A DNA stretch of 64,000 bases, from NCBI GenBank assembly GCA_963693365.1, contig CAVNZM010000017.1, forward strand, positions 310,001 through 374,000. Direction: 5' to 3'. Shown here piece after piece: positions 33,863 to 55,811 of this stretch. Numbering within the stretch: position 1 is the stretch's first letter; the number at the start of each line of letters is the position of its first letter. The DNA comes from Amoebidium appalachense. Lineage: Eukaryota > Ichthyosporea. The notes under the pieces are model-generated. The model searched no databases, was not told the origin of the DNA, and saw only the letters and a list, made by a program, of their open reading frames with translations. The position numbers and the translations under genes are program-made.

Positions 33863-34680
33863 ATTTTGGGTCTGTTGATTGGTAACGAAGCAAACGCTTC
33901 CGGAGGACTTCAAGATAATCAGAAAAGAAATGATCTGCTGCGCATGCACATTAGGGCCGCTCTTGTGCACAGCCTAATAATAAGTACTAGACTAGACTCA
34001 TCATAAGTAAGGAAGCCACATTCCTAAATTCCGAATTTCCCCGTCCCTCCTCCTCCCCCCCTCCCCCCTCCCACCCCCCCCCCCTTCCCCGTTATCTTAT
34101 TTCCCCCTAGCCTCGGTAGCCCGTAGTATCTTAATTAGTCTCAAAATAGTAACAAGTATCTTATGGGTCACTGTCTCATAATCCTGAATAACCCCTGTAC
34201 GTATTCAATGCTGGAATTACCCTGAATTAGTATTCCAGAGTCTACCGAGGCTGGAGGAAAATTATGATATCAAGGGGGGGGGGGGGGGGGGTTTGGAAGC
34301 AAGGCTGTGACTTCCCAGGGGCTACAACTTGAAAATTTAATGCATCTGACAGCTGTTAGTATTTGAAAGGGGTGGGGGGTGGGGGGGGTGGGGGGGGGGG
34401 GGGGGGGAGTCACGGTTAATATCGACGTCCGCCCTGCTGGTACCCCCGCCCCCTCCCCCTGGCCCCCCCCCCCCCCCTCCCCCCTCCCCCGTAGCCGCAG
34501 CGGTGAGTGGGCTGGTGGGTTCCCCCTCTCCCTCCCAGCCCCCCCCCCCCCCCCCCCCCCCTCCCTCCCGAGCCCCCCCTTCTCTCCAACCGCGCATGTG
34601 CGTGATCATGGCCTGAGTCTTTTTTCCACCCACCAAAGTTGTAATACACCTTAGTATTCGTTACTTCTTTTTTTTGGAGG
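33616..34680. other. Intergenic DNA with (CA)n, G-runs and a small inverted-repeat element
   Basis: Contains a (CA)n cluster at 33735-33856, a C-rich stretch at 34040-34090, a G-run at 34275-34291 and mixed G/C-rich sequence at 34370-34590. No gene is supported. Confidence 0.6.
34090..34274. mobile_element. Small (about 185 bp) inverted-repeat element
   Basis: CTAGCCTCGGTAG at 34107-34119 is matched inverted by CTACCGAGGCTGG at 34242-34254. Weaker pairing extends outward (TTATCTTATTTCC against GGAAAATTATGATATCAA). No coding content. Confidence 0.55.
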
Positions 34681-36220
<1,540 letters not shown>

Positions 36221-36736
36221 CAAGTCCCTGTACGCGCACACCGAGCCCCTGCCATCCGTTGGCCACGTGCACCACCACGGCCACCAGCTACAGGTGCACG
36301 TGCAGGGATGGGTACACGGGCAACGGGGTCACTGTTTACAACGGTATGGTCCCTTCTTTCCCTCAGCCTCCCCCCATAAGTTTCTCTGTGTGATGCATGC
36401 ATTTGTCCTGGTACTGTGTCGGTTCCCAATTAAGAAATGGGCATCCCATATATGGTAAGAACCAATCAGTTGGCTCCACTTTGTCGGCATTAACTAGAGC
36501 ATAGCTTGCAAAAATCATAATAAATGATAAAATAACCCGGTCTTTTGATATTCAGGTGTACAAAAGACAGCTTTGATATTCGGGGGGATGTTTTGGATAA
36601 TTTGGTGATCATTCTGGGCTTATTTTACGGAAAAAGTTTCCATTTGGTAATCAGCCTGGGGCCATACTCGCCATTTGGTTGACGTAAAGATCATGTCCAA
36701 CCTAGAATTAGAATCATCCGGCAGAGACCTTGACCC

Positions 36737-36774
<38 letters not shown>

Positions 36775-36894
36775 TGCGCGTCCCCTCTTCCTCCCTTCCC
36801 TCGCACACATACAGACACAGATATGCAGGGTTCCCGGCACAACGGGACACCCTCTCTTATCCTCACTGAAAACACCCACCAAGCCTAAGAAACA

Positions 36895-36985
<91 letters not shown>

Positions 36986-37229
36986 ACAAGCCCCAATACA
37001 CAGAAACACATACACTGAATACACGCACATGCTCAAACACACACACACATACACGACACGCAGTTGTTTTCATTAACTGCCTACTCAAATTGCTAACCCG
37101 CAGACATTGATGAGTGTGCAAGTGGTGCACATACATGCAGCCACACGTGCACAAACACACCAGGCAGCTACACCTGTGGGTGCACCCGCAATTCAGGCTT
37201 CACCTTTGTGCCCCTCTCTTCCTGCATCG
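36221..37229 (+). CDS. Partial gene: two EGF-module exons
   Basis: Exon 36221-36343 (123 nt, after a (CA)nCAG acceptor) encodes an EGF module with [26 protein letters not shown], but the sixth cysteine position reads Val-Tyr. Exon 37104-37229 (126 nt) encodes a calcium-binding-type EGF ([11 protein letters not shown] ... PGSYTCGC ... SSCI). Both are phase 1-1 with good donors (GTATGG, GTATGC), the same phase and nearly the same size as the EGF exons at 26654 and 27183. The start, the remaining exons and any membrane anchor were not found. The gene could be a relative of the secreted protein at 15711-28091 or a decayed fragment. The protein would be extracellular. A LINE fragment begins within about 25 bp of the last donor. 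Confidence 0.65.
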
Positions 37230-37251
37230 GTATGCTAATAATAGAGACAGA

Positions 37252-37776
37252 TTACCCCCCTGATCCAAGCGGCGATAAGGGGTAAACCATATTCACATGC
37301 CGGAAGACAAAAGTGCGAATAAATGTAAGTCTAATAGAAGGATGGAGGGGTGTGTCTTTAAAAATTTTAGCCGAGAAGAAAGCTAACCGCTTACGAGCCA
37401 ACTCTACCCTCTTTTCGACCATATGGGAAAACATAACACCAACAGAGTTAACCGGAACACCAAGATAATTGTATTCTGGAACTATAGGTACAGGTTTAGA
37501 TGATAATGTAAATGTGTGTAAATTGTTAGCTATATCAGGTACAAGAACACCACATTTGTCTATGTTAAGGATCATAAGGTTTGCCTTGCACCACTCTGAC
37601 ACTACATCGAACAATCTTTGCAGGCGTCTAGGGGTACGGGCAAGGAGGGACAGATCATCAGCATAGAGAAGTGCAGGCGGAAAGTTATTAATAGGGTCAT
37701 CATTTTCGGCATAAATCTTGAAAGCCAAATATATATACCAGTGCACATGCTTTTTGGGGGCCTTATAGGTCGCCAA
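37252..37776 (-). mobile_element. LINE (non-LTR) reverse-transcriptase fragment
   Basis: On the minus strand a 174-codon frame carries the polymerase catalytic box in ALLYADDLSLLARTP (YADD at about 37654-37665), followed by the helix-rich QRLFDVVSEWCKANLMILNI, the D-K-C block and the EYNYLGVPV thumb-side motif of non-LTR reverse transcriptases. The fragment starts downstream of the fingers and lacks the endonuclease and 3' tail, so it is truncated at both ends. It lies just after the last EGF exon, in opposite orientation, presumably in an intron or 3' flank. Confidence 0.85.
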
Positions 37777-38623
37777 CTAGTCAACCAGACGATGTGTGTG
37801 TACATATACCCTTAACTTTGACACTATATCCCTGCACATGTTTAATTCCCCCCTCCCCCCCCCCCTCAAAACCCCCGGCCATGTACATGTGTACATGACT
37901 CCCACCTTATCTAATAATTATCAACATGGCCATGGCCAAATCAACGATCCCCCCCCCAAAAAACACACACCCACACGCACACGCACACGCACACACGCAC
38001 ATGCACACACACACACACCCACACCCACACACCCACACAAAGTTTGTGTAACCGTGCCCCATTCCTTGGCTGAATGCTGGACCAGGTGTGTGGGCCTGGA
38101 AAAGTGATTTCTTGGCATATTCTCACAGCTACAAACCTCTAGTTTGCGTGGTATAACAGAGAGCCAGTCTCTGCCAGACATTTCACGATGTTTTTATTTC
38201 TTTCTGTGGATGTTCTTTGATATGTGGGCCCAACCTATGTATGTATGCCTGCTTATATCCTGGCCCAACATGTGTGCGAGAGAGCAGCATGTGCGCACGT
38301 GCATCGTCTTTTTGCACGCGAAAGATGCAAGGGTGTGTGTGTGTGTGCACGTGCACGTCTAGCAACAGCACGTATCACACTCACACAAACGCACGTGTCC
38401 GTCCCCCCTCCCCCCTGGGGCAGGCGAGAAATCAAAAAATATAAACTGAAAATAGAATAGGTATAAAATGACATAATGAAACCGAATAAAACCTGATTAT
38501 GATTGCCGGGGGACCCCCCCCCCCCCCCCCCCCCCCAAAATAAATAATAATAAAAATAAAATAAAATAAAAATAAAAAACCCACTGCACAATGTTTCATT
38601 CTTCATTACACCAGCCAATCAAA
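37777..38623. other. Intergenic/flanking DNA, no supported gene
   Basis: Includes C- and CA-rich stretches (37850-38040), a few cysteine-containing frames near 38050-38150 and a C-run/AAATAA stretch at 38513-38580. Nothing could be assigned. Confidence 0.5.
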
Positions 38624-38825
38624 TCACGCCTCTTGCTGCTCCTGAGCCCTTGTCTTGGCCAAGTCTTGCATAAGCACACGCACGTTGTTATTGGTCCGTT
38701 TGCTGAGCCACTCTGGTTTCTTCTTTGCTGTTCTCTGGTCTTCTAATTGGGTGGCGTCGACCAATCGTTGGAGGATCCCTTCGACGTCACGGCCCTCTGA
38801 AGGGAGTGAAAGGTTGCGCCCATCC

Positions 38826-38896
<71 letters not shown>

Positions 38897-38953
38897 GCGC
38901 GCGTAAGCGAGCGAACGAGCACGAGTGAGTGAATGTGTCTGTGAGTATGTGTG

Positions 38954-38998
<45 letters not shown>

Positions 38999-39855
38999 AT
39001 GTGCACGTGTGTTCCAACGTAGGCACCGGCAAACAGAAGGCACGAATATGCGTTGGTTAGCCTCAGCGGTGCCGGTATTGTTACACGATATGTATCGTGT
39101 GCACACTATTGCGTTTGAATGCACTTCCTCTCCTACGTTTTTCCTCCCCCGTCTCTTCCAAATACACCAGACATTAAGCCGTGGGAAGCAGATGTAGAGA
39201 GGAAATGAGAGGAAGGAAGCAGATGTAGAGAGGAAGCAGATGTAGAGGGGAAGCAGATGTAGAGAGGACTGACCGAGCAGGAAAACACCAGGGGTGACCA
39301 GAACATTCCATGCAACCATCGAAAGAATGCATCAGTGGGTTTCGCTTGGACTATTCCTTTCTTCAACTCCTTCTATTTGGACCGTTCAATAGTACGCCCG
39401 ATTCTTATTATCGGTCTGTTGTTTCTATTTTCTTTTTTACGTTTAATCTACCTTTTCAGCTTTTGTCGACGGGGGAGGGAGGGAGTGGGGTAGGTTCTGT
39501 ATGTAATTGCGTGCGCTCACATTCACTTATGCATAGGCAATGTGCGTGCACATTTGAGTTCAAGTGAAACGTGCCCACGCTGTGTGTGTGCCTGTATGTG
39601 CCTGTATGAATTGTGCGCACATGTGTATATAGCACGTGCACATCCACCATATAACTTCAGCCCTAACCACACTTTAACCCCAAGTTTAACCCCAACCGCG
39701 TGAACGTACCAAAGGTGACCTCCAGGCCGGGCACAACCGCCGCATCCTTCCTTTTTTGGTAGTCAAAAATCACGTGGGGGTTGTGGTACTGCAGGGGGGG
39801 GCACCATCTCATAGAGAAACCGCCTATGTGCACGTGTTAGGGCACGTGCAGCCAT
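38624..39855 (-). CDS. Probable mitochondrial ribosomal protein, L51/S25/CI-B8 fold (mS25-like)
   Basis: Minus strand, two exons: 39855-39710 and 38826-38624 (TGA stop). The join G|TG at phase 1 is consistent. The sequence reads FLYEMVPPLQYHNPHVIFDY, then ...GLEVTFGVDGRNLSLPSEGR and DVEGILQRL, ending in a basic/Gln-rich tail. The [FV]-x(4-5)-P-x-[IL]-Q-Y-x-N-P-x-V signature, then a beta strand, 'DG' turn and C-terminal helix, resembles MRPS25 and relatives with the thioredoxin-like L51/S25/CI-B8 domain; such proteins sit in the small mitochondrial ribosomal subunit. To keep one frame from ATG 39855, the run at 39794-39801 (C8 on the coding strand) should be C7. Alternatively the exon starts at the acceptor CTGCAG|TAC (39788), with an unseen first exon. 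About 115 residues, shorter than human MRPS25. Assignment is by motif memory only. Confidence 0.55.
39184..39268. repeat. Short minisatellite, unit GAGGAAGCAGATGTAGAG
   Basis: About four imperfect 18-bp copies in the intron of the mS25-like gene. Confidence 0.85.
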
Positions 39856-40500
39856 GATCAGAACACAACACACACACACACACGTACACCGGAGAAGCGT
39901 GGGGATGCGGAGAGAGGGAGAGAGAGGGAGAGGGGGGGGTTGGCGGGGCAACATAGAGAGGCGAGGGGGACGGAGGAGCGGTGGCGGGGAGGGGGAGGGA
40001 GGAGGGAGGGAGGGGGGGGGGAGGGGGTGATGTATGCGGTAGAGGGTTGGAAATATGGAAGAGACAGGGAGGGGGGGGGGGGGGGAGGATGGAGACAGAG
40101 AGGTGGTGGTGGTGGTGGTGGGGGGGGGGGGGGGGGGGGGGGGGCGCTGAGAAGGAGAGAAGGGGGAAAAAGAGAGGGAAAAAGAGAGAGGGGGGGGAGG
40201 GCTGAAGGCTGGAGGGAGATGGGGGGAAATAGAGAGAGAAAGAGAGAGAGGGAGAGGGAGAGAAAGGGGGAGGGAAAAGCGAGAAACACAGGCAATGAGA
40301 GACATGGGGGAAAGAGGCAGGGAGGGAGAGAGACAGAGAGAAAGAGAGAGAGGGAGGGGGAGGGAGGGGGGGGGGGGGGGGAAGAGGGGGGAAGAGGGAG
40401 AGAAGAGAGAGAGAGAGAGAGAGAAAGAGAGACAGAGAGAGGAGAGAGAGAGGAAGGAGAGAGAGCGAGAGAAGGAGAAGAGAAAGAGAGAGAGCGAGAG

Positions 40501-40577
<77 letters not shown>

Positions 40578-41062
40578 AGGGGGGGGGAGAGAGAGAGAGC
40601 GAGTAGGGGAGAGAGAGAGAGAGAGAGAGAGAGAGCTAGTGCGTGCTTGCACAAGAAGCAGCCCGTCAGAGCATACCAACAACACACACGTACACACAAC
40701 AACACAAACTGCACGAACAGAAGCATACACCCACAAGGACTCACACATGTACACGAATGCACACATGTGTGCAACCAATAATTGCACACGTACATCCGGC
40801 TCAACCCGAACATAATGTCCACGTGCACACAGGAGATACCAGGTCCACCCTTGCCAGATTAGCAGGTAGAAGAACATTGGGACAGACGAGCAAGCACACA
40901 CGCACTGCAACACCCAACCAGGTAGCACACACAGGCAGGCAAACCCACAAAAGCACGTGCCATACTAACACAATTTCGTTTGCAAACCAAACCTTGGAAT
41001 CTTCCGTGTACCCCCCCCCCCTCCCCCCCTCCCCCCCTCTTTCTTTCAACTACCCTGTCAAA

Positions 41063-41109
<47 letters not shown>

Positions 41110-41246
41110 AGAGAGATAGAGAGAGATAGAGAAAGAGAGAGACGCACCCATGCACGCACAAACAAAACGTGCGCATGCACAACACACGCACACGCACGCA
41201 CACACACACACACCCACACCCACACCCACACCCACCCACCCACCCA

Positions 41247-41290
<44 letters not shown>

Positions 41291-42231
41291 CGCACCTTGT
41301 GGACCCCTGGCCCTCCTTCGCCTCTGTGCTCACAACCACCGCCACACGCTGCACCTTCCCCCCCCCAACACAACTTTGTTCTGTGTGAGTGCCGCCAGCC
41401 CTCGGCTCACCCCACGCGCACGTCCAGCAACCATTTTCTCTGTGTGCGTGTGGACGTGCGTGCTTGCTGTGTGTCCTTGAACTAGCCCGCCTGTGTGCGT
41501 CTTTGCTACGCACATGAAATGTCTCTAAAGTGGGAAGGGCAATATGCACCACTAGAGCTGCAACAGAGCTCGAGATGCTCGCTCCTGTATACGTACGACG
41601 GTGTGAGCTGCAAGCATGCACCAACCCTAGTCTAAAATTGCAGACACCAAGTAAAGAATGTACGTCATTCGACTTGTTAGAATGCATGTGGGTGACGTCA
41701 TTAAAACAAACTTGGACTATGTGTTGGGCTCGAAACGCCACGTACGTACCAGGGTTAGGCTATCTTTGAGGTTCATAATAATCAACGTATGCAATGTTGC
41801 ATATGCGATATTCCTATTTTTTTCATTGCTTGTTGCAAGGTTCGAGAAAGAGTAAGGGTTACATGTATCATACGGTTTAGTTATTATATGTTTATGCTCT
41901 CTCCTATACATATAGGGCTCGAAGCATAAACATACGCAGGGCCCTGTATTTGTGTGTTGTGTGTCTGTGTGTGTGCGTGCGACTGTGTGTGTGTATGTGT
42001 GTGGGGAGGGGGAGGGGAGGGATTGACACAGGCAGGCTTCACAGCATAATCTTTTTAATTTTTATTTTTGATTAATTTCACATGTAGCTTCTAGATTGTA
42101 CTAAAAACCAGCCAATAGTATTAAATTTAAATTCACGTGATCTGCACATCCTTGAAAGCTTATGAACACAAAACGCAGACAGTAGAGACGTTGGCAAAAG
42201 CAACCCACTCACTATATTGTTTTTGTTTTGC

Positions 42232-42267
<36 letters not shown>

Positions 42268-42476
42268 TTCCCCCTTCCCCCTTCCTCCCATTCGCTCCCA
42301 CCCACCCACTCAAAAAAAAAAAAAAAAAAAAAAAAAAAGGCCTCGAGTTACCTGGGACCTAGTAAACTACCATAAAAAAACCCTCTGCCAAAGACTCTTC
42401 ATCCACTACTCAATCCTTCCATTTTAACTGCACACCACCGCTGTCAACATGGCAAAAAAAACAAACACTACCCATT

Positions 42477-42518
<42 letters not shown>

Positions 42519-42593
42519 AAAAAAAAAAAAAAAGGAAAAGAAAAAAAGAAAACCCACACCTACACACGTTTCTTCCCTCAACCAATCCTACTT
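39856..42593. other. Intergenic: long polypurine tract, (CA)n tracts
   Basis: 39904-40634 is nearly all G and A on the plus strand, including a pure (GA)n at about 40509-40571. (CA)n follows at 41067-41106 and 41244-41286. 42233-42267 is a C-run and 42311-42338 an A-run. No supported gene; short frames near 41530-41770 look random. Confidence 0.6.
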
Positions 42594-49600
<7,007 letters not shown>

Positions 49601-50601
49601 CCCTGACCCCCCTCAATTCCCATCACCAAGATGCTACCACAGCCCCTCCCCCCCCCCCCCCCCCCCCCCCCTTCCTCCTCCTCCTCCTCCTCCTCCTCCT
49701 CCTCCCTCCCCCCTTTCCTGCCGGAGTCATCACCACTATTCTCTCTTCAGCATTCACCGACATTCAAACTTCACCCGCCCATTCACCCCTCTAAAATGAC
49801 CCCCTCATGCTTTGGCTTCTGCTCTCCATAGACTTGGCTCAAACCCCGCTGCTTCAATTCAGAGTCCAGGATTAAAGTTGGTAAAAAAATTGGGTCAGAG
49901 GATAGTAGAACAAGACATGCAAGTTATGGTTGGCGAAACCCTCAAGCTGGGCAAACGGTTATAACGCACCTTGGCCACATTCTGCGCCCACCGTGCTATG
50001 GTGGGGCGCATCCTTAGCGCTAGAGATGGTCTCATTCTCTCCTCTTCACAGATTCAGCGTTTACCAGTCCTGGGTGTGTGCACTGGCTTAACTTATAAGT
50101 TGCCAACCCAGCGCGTGTTATGACCAAGCGTTTGCTAAAGAAGACACAAAAGCAGTTGTAATGTGGCTGATTATGGCTCACAAGATTGACGAATGAAAAT
50201 CATTATCAAGTATCTAAATATGGTTAAAATGCACATTTTGATCCATATATGGTGCAATGGCTCATGTCATGCTCAGGCAATGCCTTTAACAGAAAAACAG
50301 AGGCTGGCTTTACGCGTAGTGTGCGACCATGCACCTGGAAAACTTTCGAAGTGCTAGTGAGTTTCTACACGTGAAGCATTTCGGGCTACATTTGCAATTG
50401 CAGAGAAGCCGGTGGATAGAAGATGTAGAACAAATACTTTGCTTATATCTGTTGGTACGCATCGTACGCATCCATGACCTTTGTCCCGTTTCTTGAAGCG
50501 GGAATGTGTGAATAACATTGCAGCCTCATCAAGCTCTGAACACCTAGATAGTTTCACCCATATCCACCACCCAAACGTCAAGGGCATGTTTTGTAACAAC
50601 C
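49601..50601. other. Intergenic between thioredoxin reductase and the ORF at 50602
   Basis: Divergent spacer. The first 150 bp is C-rich with (CTC)n. The rest is ordinary sequence without a recognisable gene; it should contain the promoters of both flanking genes, but no element could be named. Confidence 0.5.
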
Positions 50602-51126
50602 ATGATGATAACGCACGGTGTGGTTGTGCACGTGCAAACTGACACGCACACAGACACAGATAGTGAGGGGGAAGTGGACGTGAGGTGCATGGTCCAACGT
50701 CTGCACTCATTGAGTGTCACCTATGAGAGCGAGGATGATCTCACCACCATGACCATGGACACAGTCACACGCACGTGCACGTGCACGTGTGCAAGCGTCG
50801 CCCCCACAGACACGCACGAGTCCAACCCGTGCGCATGCACGACGTCAACAGACATGCACACAGACGTTGATGAGGAGGATGTGGTGGGGGGGTCTCTGGA
50901 AAGTAGCGTCAAGGCGGCACGCAGGCACCAGCGGGGGGAATTGAAGCAGGCGGTAATAGCGGAGGAGAGGGCACGCAGAGAGGAGGAAAGGATGAGAAAG
51001 AGGGCCCTCAAGGCGGAGAGGAAGTATGTGCGGCGCTGTGCTGACAAGGGGTACACGTGGGCCGTGCTGATAGACACAGATGTCGAGCTGAGGGGGTATG
51101 ACGAGACAAGGAGAGGGAGAAGGTAG
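50602..51126 (+). CDS. Unassigned ORF, acidic N-terminal half and basic coiled-coil-like C-terminal half (174 aa)
   Basis: An uninterrupted frame from ATG 50602 (or 50605) to TAG. The first half is Thr/Asp/Ser-rich with a cysteine cluster (CTCTCAS). The second half is a charged helix (AVIAEERARREEERMRKRAL) followed by KAERKYVRRCADKGYTWAVL and a short tail. Composition is unlike the surrounding simple repeats, supporting real coding, and it may be the last exon of a longer gene. No family is recognised. A G-run tract begins about 30 bp after the stop. Confidence 0.5.
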   Translation: MMITHGVVVHVQTDTHTDTDSEGEVDVRCMVQRLHSLSVTYESEDDLTTMTMDTVTRTCTCTCASVAPTDTHESNPCACTTSTDMHTDVDEEDVVGGSLESSVKAARRHQRGELKQAVIAEERARREEERMRKRALKAERKYVRRCADKGYTWAVLIDTDVELRGYDETRRGRR

Positions 51127-52088
51127 GGGGGGTGTTGTCTGCATATGTGTGTGTGTGTGGGGGGGGGGGGGGGGGGGGGGGGGAGAGGGGGGGGGGGGGG
51201 GGGGGGGGAGGGGGGAAGAAGGAAGGGGAGGGGCGAAGGGGAGAAGGGGGGGGGGGGGGGGAGGGAGGGAGGGGGGGGGGGGGGGGGGGATTAGTAGTAT
51301 GTAGGTAGTTCTGTTTCGGAGAGGCAGGGTTGCACGTTGGAGCGCGCGGTGCTTGTCATGGAAGGAGCTCTGGAAAGCCAACTGTACAAGTATGCGTTTT
51401 GGTATAGGTGCGGGCAGATCATACTCTTGCTTGCAAAGCTCGTCACGTGCTTGGGGTGAAGTGTTAGCTAGAAGATTGTTCCCCGGAGAAAGGGGAGGAG
51501 GGGAATGCAAGGGGGCACACGGCTGCAACGATTATCAGCTGTGTTTTTTGCTATGTTCTAATAACTACCTCGAATAACAGTGTGTATGGACACATGTGAT
51601 GTCCTTTGTGAACATGCATGTACCGATCCCAACTTTGCCATTATACATGATCTCGCACATCGAAAATGCTAGATCTCCCGATTGCCCAAAAACTCTTGTC
51701 GTTACCGAAAGACATACGCACACATGGGACGTATGTGTTTTCAATGGGGCTAGTGCATGGCAGGTCACAGTTTTCTTTGGCAGGGCCTGTGTGGCGTATA
51801 TGCACATACATAGTATCACGCACTCAGCAAGGCACGGTAAGAACGGCGGGGGAGGGTAAATACTATATCATAGGCTATACAATTACTGTCGATTATCCAA
51901 CAGGCACCAACTTGAAGTCGGCCGGAACCTGTTAGGTTTGGATGATAGATAGGAGTTGCATGGGTGAAATAGAGGAACGCCTGCTGCAGTTGGTTGTGGA
52001 TAATAGCTTACTGATCATTGGCTAACTTTTCTGTCCAATCAAACATTGCGGTGGCTCACAGCTCTAGATCCCCGCAAAAGTGTGTGTG
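51127..52088. other. Intergenic: G-run block then unassigned DNA
   Basis: 51150-51292 is almost entirely G with a few A; the remainder is ordinary sequence with no recognisable gene. Confidence 0.6.
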
Positions 52089-53066
<978 letters not shown>

Positions 53067-53954
53067 ATATAGACAAGGCCCATAAGTGGCATCATTCATT
53101 TTCGCAGCGAAGCAGCACTTCGAAGGTTAACACACCTCGCCATTTCATCTCTTTTGATGCCTTATTACACTCTCATATACGTTTTGGTTGACTATCACAA
53201 TTAGAAGAATATACCATCTAACAAAATCAATAAAAGTATACATATATATTGCCAGCATCTGACGCCTAAGTAGTATCTGGCCGCTCAGACTTGCATATAC
53301 CCAGTTGAACCCACACCGTGAAAGCGGTCATAAACACGTCATAAAAAAAGCTTTACCATTCACTTTCTTTTTTGCCTCTGGCACCACATACCATGACTTC
53401 CCTTTCCGGCTGTACCGATGCACATATCGATATCACCAGGTCTCCCAATTCAGACCCCCACACAGCGCTAGCACAACCACAGACCCCCCAAGTACTATAC
53501 AGCAATTCAAAGCCAACGACGGCCAATTCTTGGCGGATGCCGCCGGCTCCTCGACAAAAACCCCCACCAAAGAATCTAAGTGTCCCAGTGGCACCGTGCC
53601 AAATCACGTGGTTCAGCCTGAACACGTGGCGGTTGGTGTGAACGAGGATGAGCCAATCACACGCGAGGAATACACGCTGTCGTGGTCACACATTGGCTAC
53701 TGTACAGCGTGGAGGCGGGCAAAGGCAAGGTGAAGCAGATTATCGATGACGTCACAGGACACGTGGAGCCCGGCCAGTTTCTGGCAATCATGGGGCCGTC
53801 AGGGGCGGGGAAGTCTACGTTTTTGGACTTGATTTCAGACAGGTCTGTGCTCAGCCCGCTGTCTCCTTTTCGGTTTTCTTTTATCCTTTTTTTTTTTTTT
53901 TTTTTTTAGGAGTGGGGGTGGGGAAGAGCGGGAAAGGGGAGGTGTGTGTGTGTG

Positions 53955-53993
<39 letters not shown>

Positions 53994-54118
53994 ATAAGCC
54001 GCTTAAAGAAGTATTTGCCCTCCCACCCTCTCTTCTCTATCCGACCTGTCCCCTCCTCACCTCTCCCCTCTTTCCTCCCCTCTCTCTCCCCTTCTCCCCT
54101 GGGCACAAATACAAATAA

Positions 54119-54722
54119 ACCCCGCAATAGTGTGTGTGTGACTTTGGACTGCCACTTACTTATTAAACATGTACACAATCACAAGATAATCACGCAATAT
54201 AACAAATGGAAAAAGATACCACACGACACTAGACCCGATGAAAGCATACACCTTGAAAAACTAAGCCTTATGTCTCGTTTTATATATACTGACCGCCTCA
54301 ACCATATTGCCAAATATGGCACTCGCAAGTGTATAACACCTAAATACATATTACCTTCCTGTAGAACTGGTCTTTCTCTAGCTGATGGTATTATTGACCA
54401 ATTACCACGCTTTTACTGTACACGTGCTATACAGTGGAGATCTAATAAGTATAAGGTGGCATCATTTGCATGCCCAAACAACACACACACACACCAGTTT
54501 AACCGGTCATGTATCGCCAAATGTAGTTTGATAGACCACATAATACCGCAACACACACACGTCACATTCACAACAGACACCCAGAAAGATAGCCTACCTG
54601 TAAATTACAACATCCTTGATTTTATACTAAACACGCGTAACTACGACCTGTTTATTAGATGTATTGATTGGCTTGAGAAACACATCACTATAAAATTATA
54701 GCGCACGCGCACACACACACAC

Positions 54723-54771
<49 letters not shown>

Positions 54772-54803
54772 CCAGCTGATACCGAGTGTCCCGAGGGGAG
54801 CCC

Positions 54804-54843
<40 letters not shown>

Positions 54844-55038
54844 GGGGAACCCCAACTAATTGATTTCTCCTTGTAGTCTTTATGGTGTCTCGTAGAGAAA
54901 GTAAACCCTGATATATAGTCACCACCCGACATCTATGTACGTGATCATGATATACCGCTGAGGGGATATTCCGAGCAAAACCCCCCCCCCCATACCTGAG
55001 ACTGGTTCTCTTTGCCTCGAGTAAACAGCGTAAACCCC
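54119..55038 (+). mobile_element. 5'-truncated LINE 3' end, copy 2, inside the ABCG pseudogene
   Basis: Near-identical to 52089-53066 and in the same orientation. It keeps a longer C-terminal frame (ending IDWLEKHITIKL) because it lacks the 8-bp duplication. The internal A-run is longer and purer than in copy 1. It sits between the Walker A exon and the next ABCG exon. Confidence 0.8.
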
Positions 55039-55070
<32 letters not shown>

Positions 55071-55098
55071 CGTGAATGCGTGTGTGCGTGCGTGCGTG

Positions 55099-55181
<83 letters not shown>

Positions 55182-55190
55182 TGTGGTGGG

Positions 55191-55237
<47 letters not shown>

Positions 55238-55749
55238 CTAATCGGATCCATAGTTTTTCCCACAAAGGTATGTCTCAATGTGATGGTGGAAAGGGATGAG
55301 GGATCCGGAGCTTGGGGGGAGGGTCCCAGACGGGCTGGGGGGGGATGGGGGGATGGGGGGAGGAGAGGGGTAGTTAAGGTAATGCTGCCTGACTCAGATA
55401 TTTGAGCTAACTTTTCCATCATCAATAAAAAATTTCCCACTGCAGAATCAGAAGCGAAAGCGCACAGGGGAGGTGCGTGTCAATGGATGCCCCGTCAGCA
55501 GCAAGTACAAATACCTTGCGAGCTACTGCATGCAGGATGACGCACTGCATGGCGCCTTAACAGTCTACGAGAGCCTTCTATTTGCCGCACGATTACGTTT
55601 ACCCCCCTCCACAACAACCAATTAGATCAAAGAACGTGTCGACGAGATCATTGCCAAATTTGGGCTGGAGCGCGTGTGCCAGTCCAAAATAGGAAATGCC
55701 CTTATCAGGGGGATGTCGGCGGGTGAGCGGTATATAGGACCTTGCATCG

Positions 55750-55750
<1 letters not shown>

Positions 55751-55808
<58 letters not shown>
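55751..55808. repeat. (TA)n microsatellite
   Basis: About 29 TA units just after the ABC signature exon end, exactly where the Walker B exon would be expected downstream. Confidence 0.95.

Positions 55809-55811
<3 letters not shown>

Noticed and set aside
38050-38150. PAN-like cysteine pattern SLAECWTRCVGLEK
   Set aside because: Interrupted by a stop and frame change, with no convincing splice sites.
55623-55625. UAG possibly reassigned to a sense codon
   Set aside because: The first gene and thioredoxin reductase end naturally in TAG, and the ABCG copy has other lesions, so a nonsense mutation is simpler.
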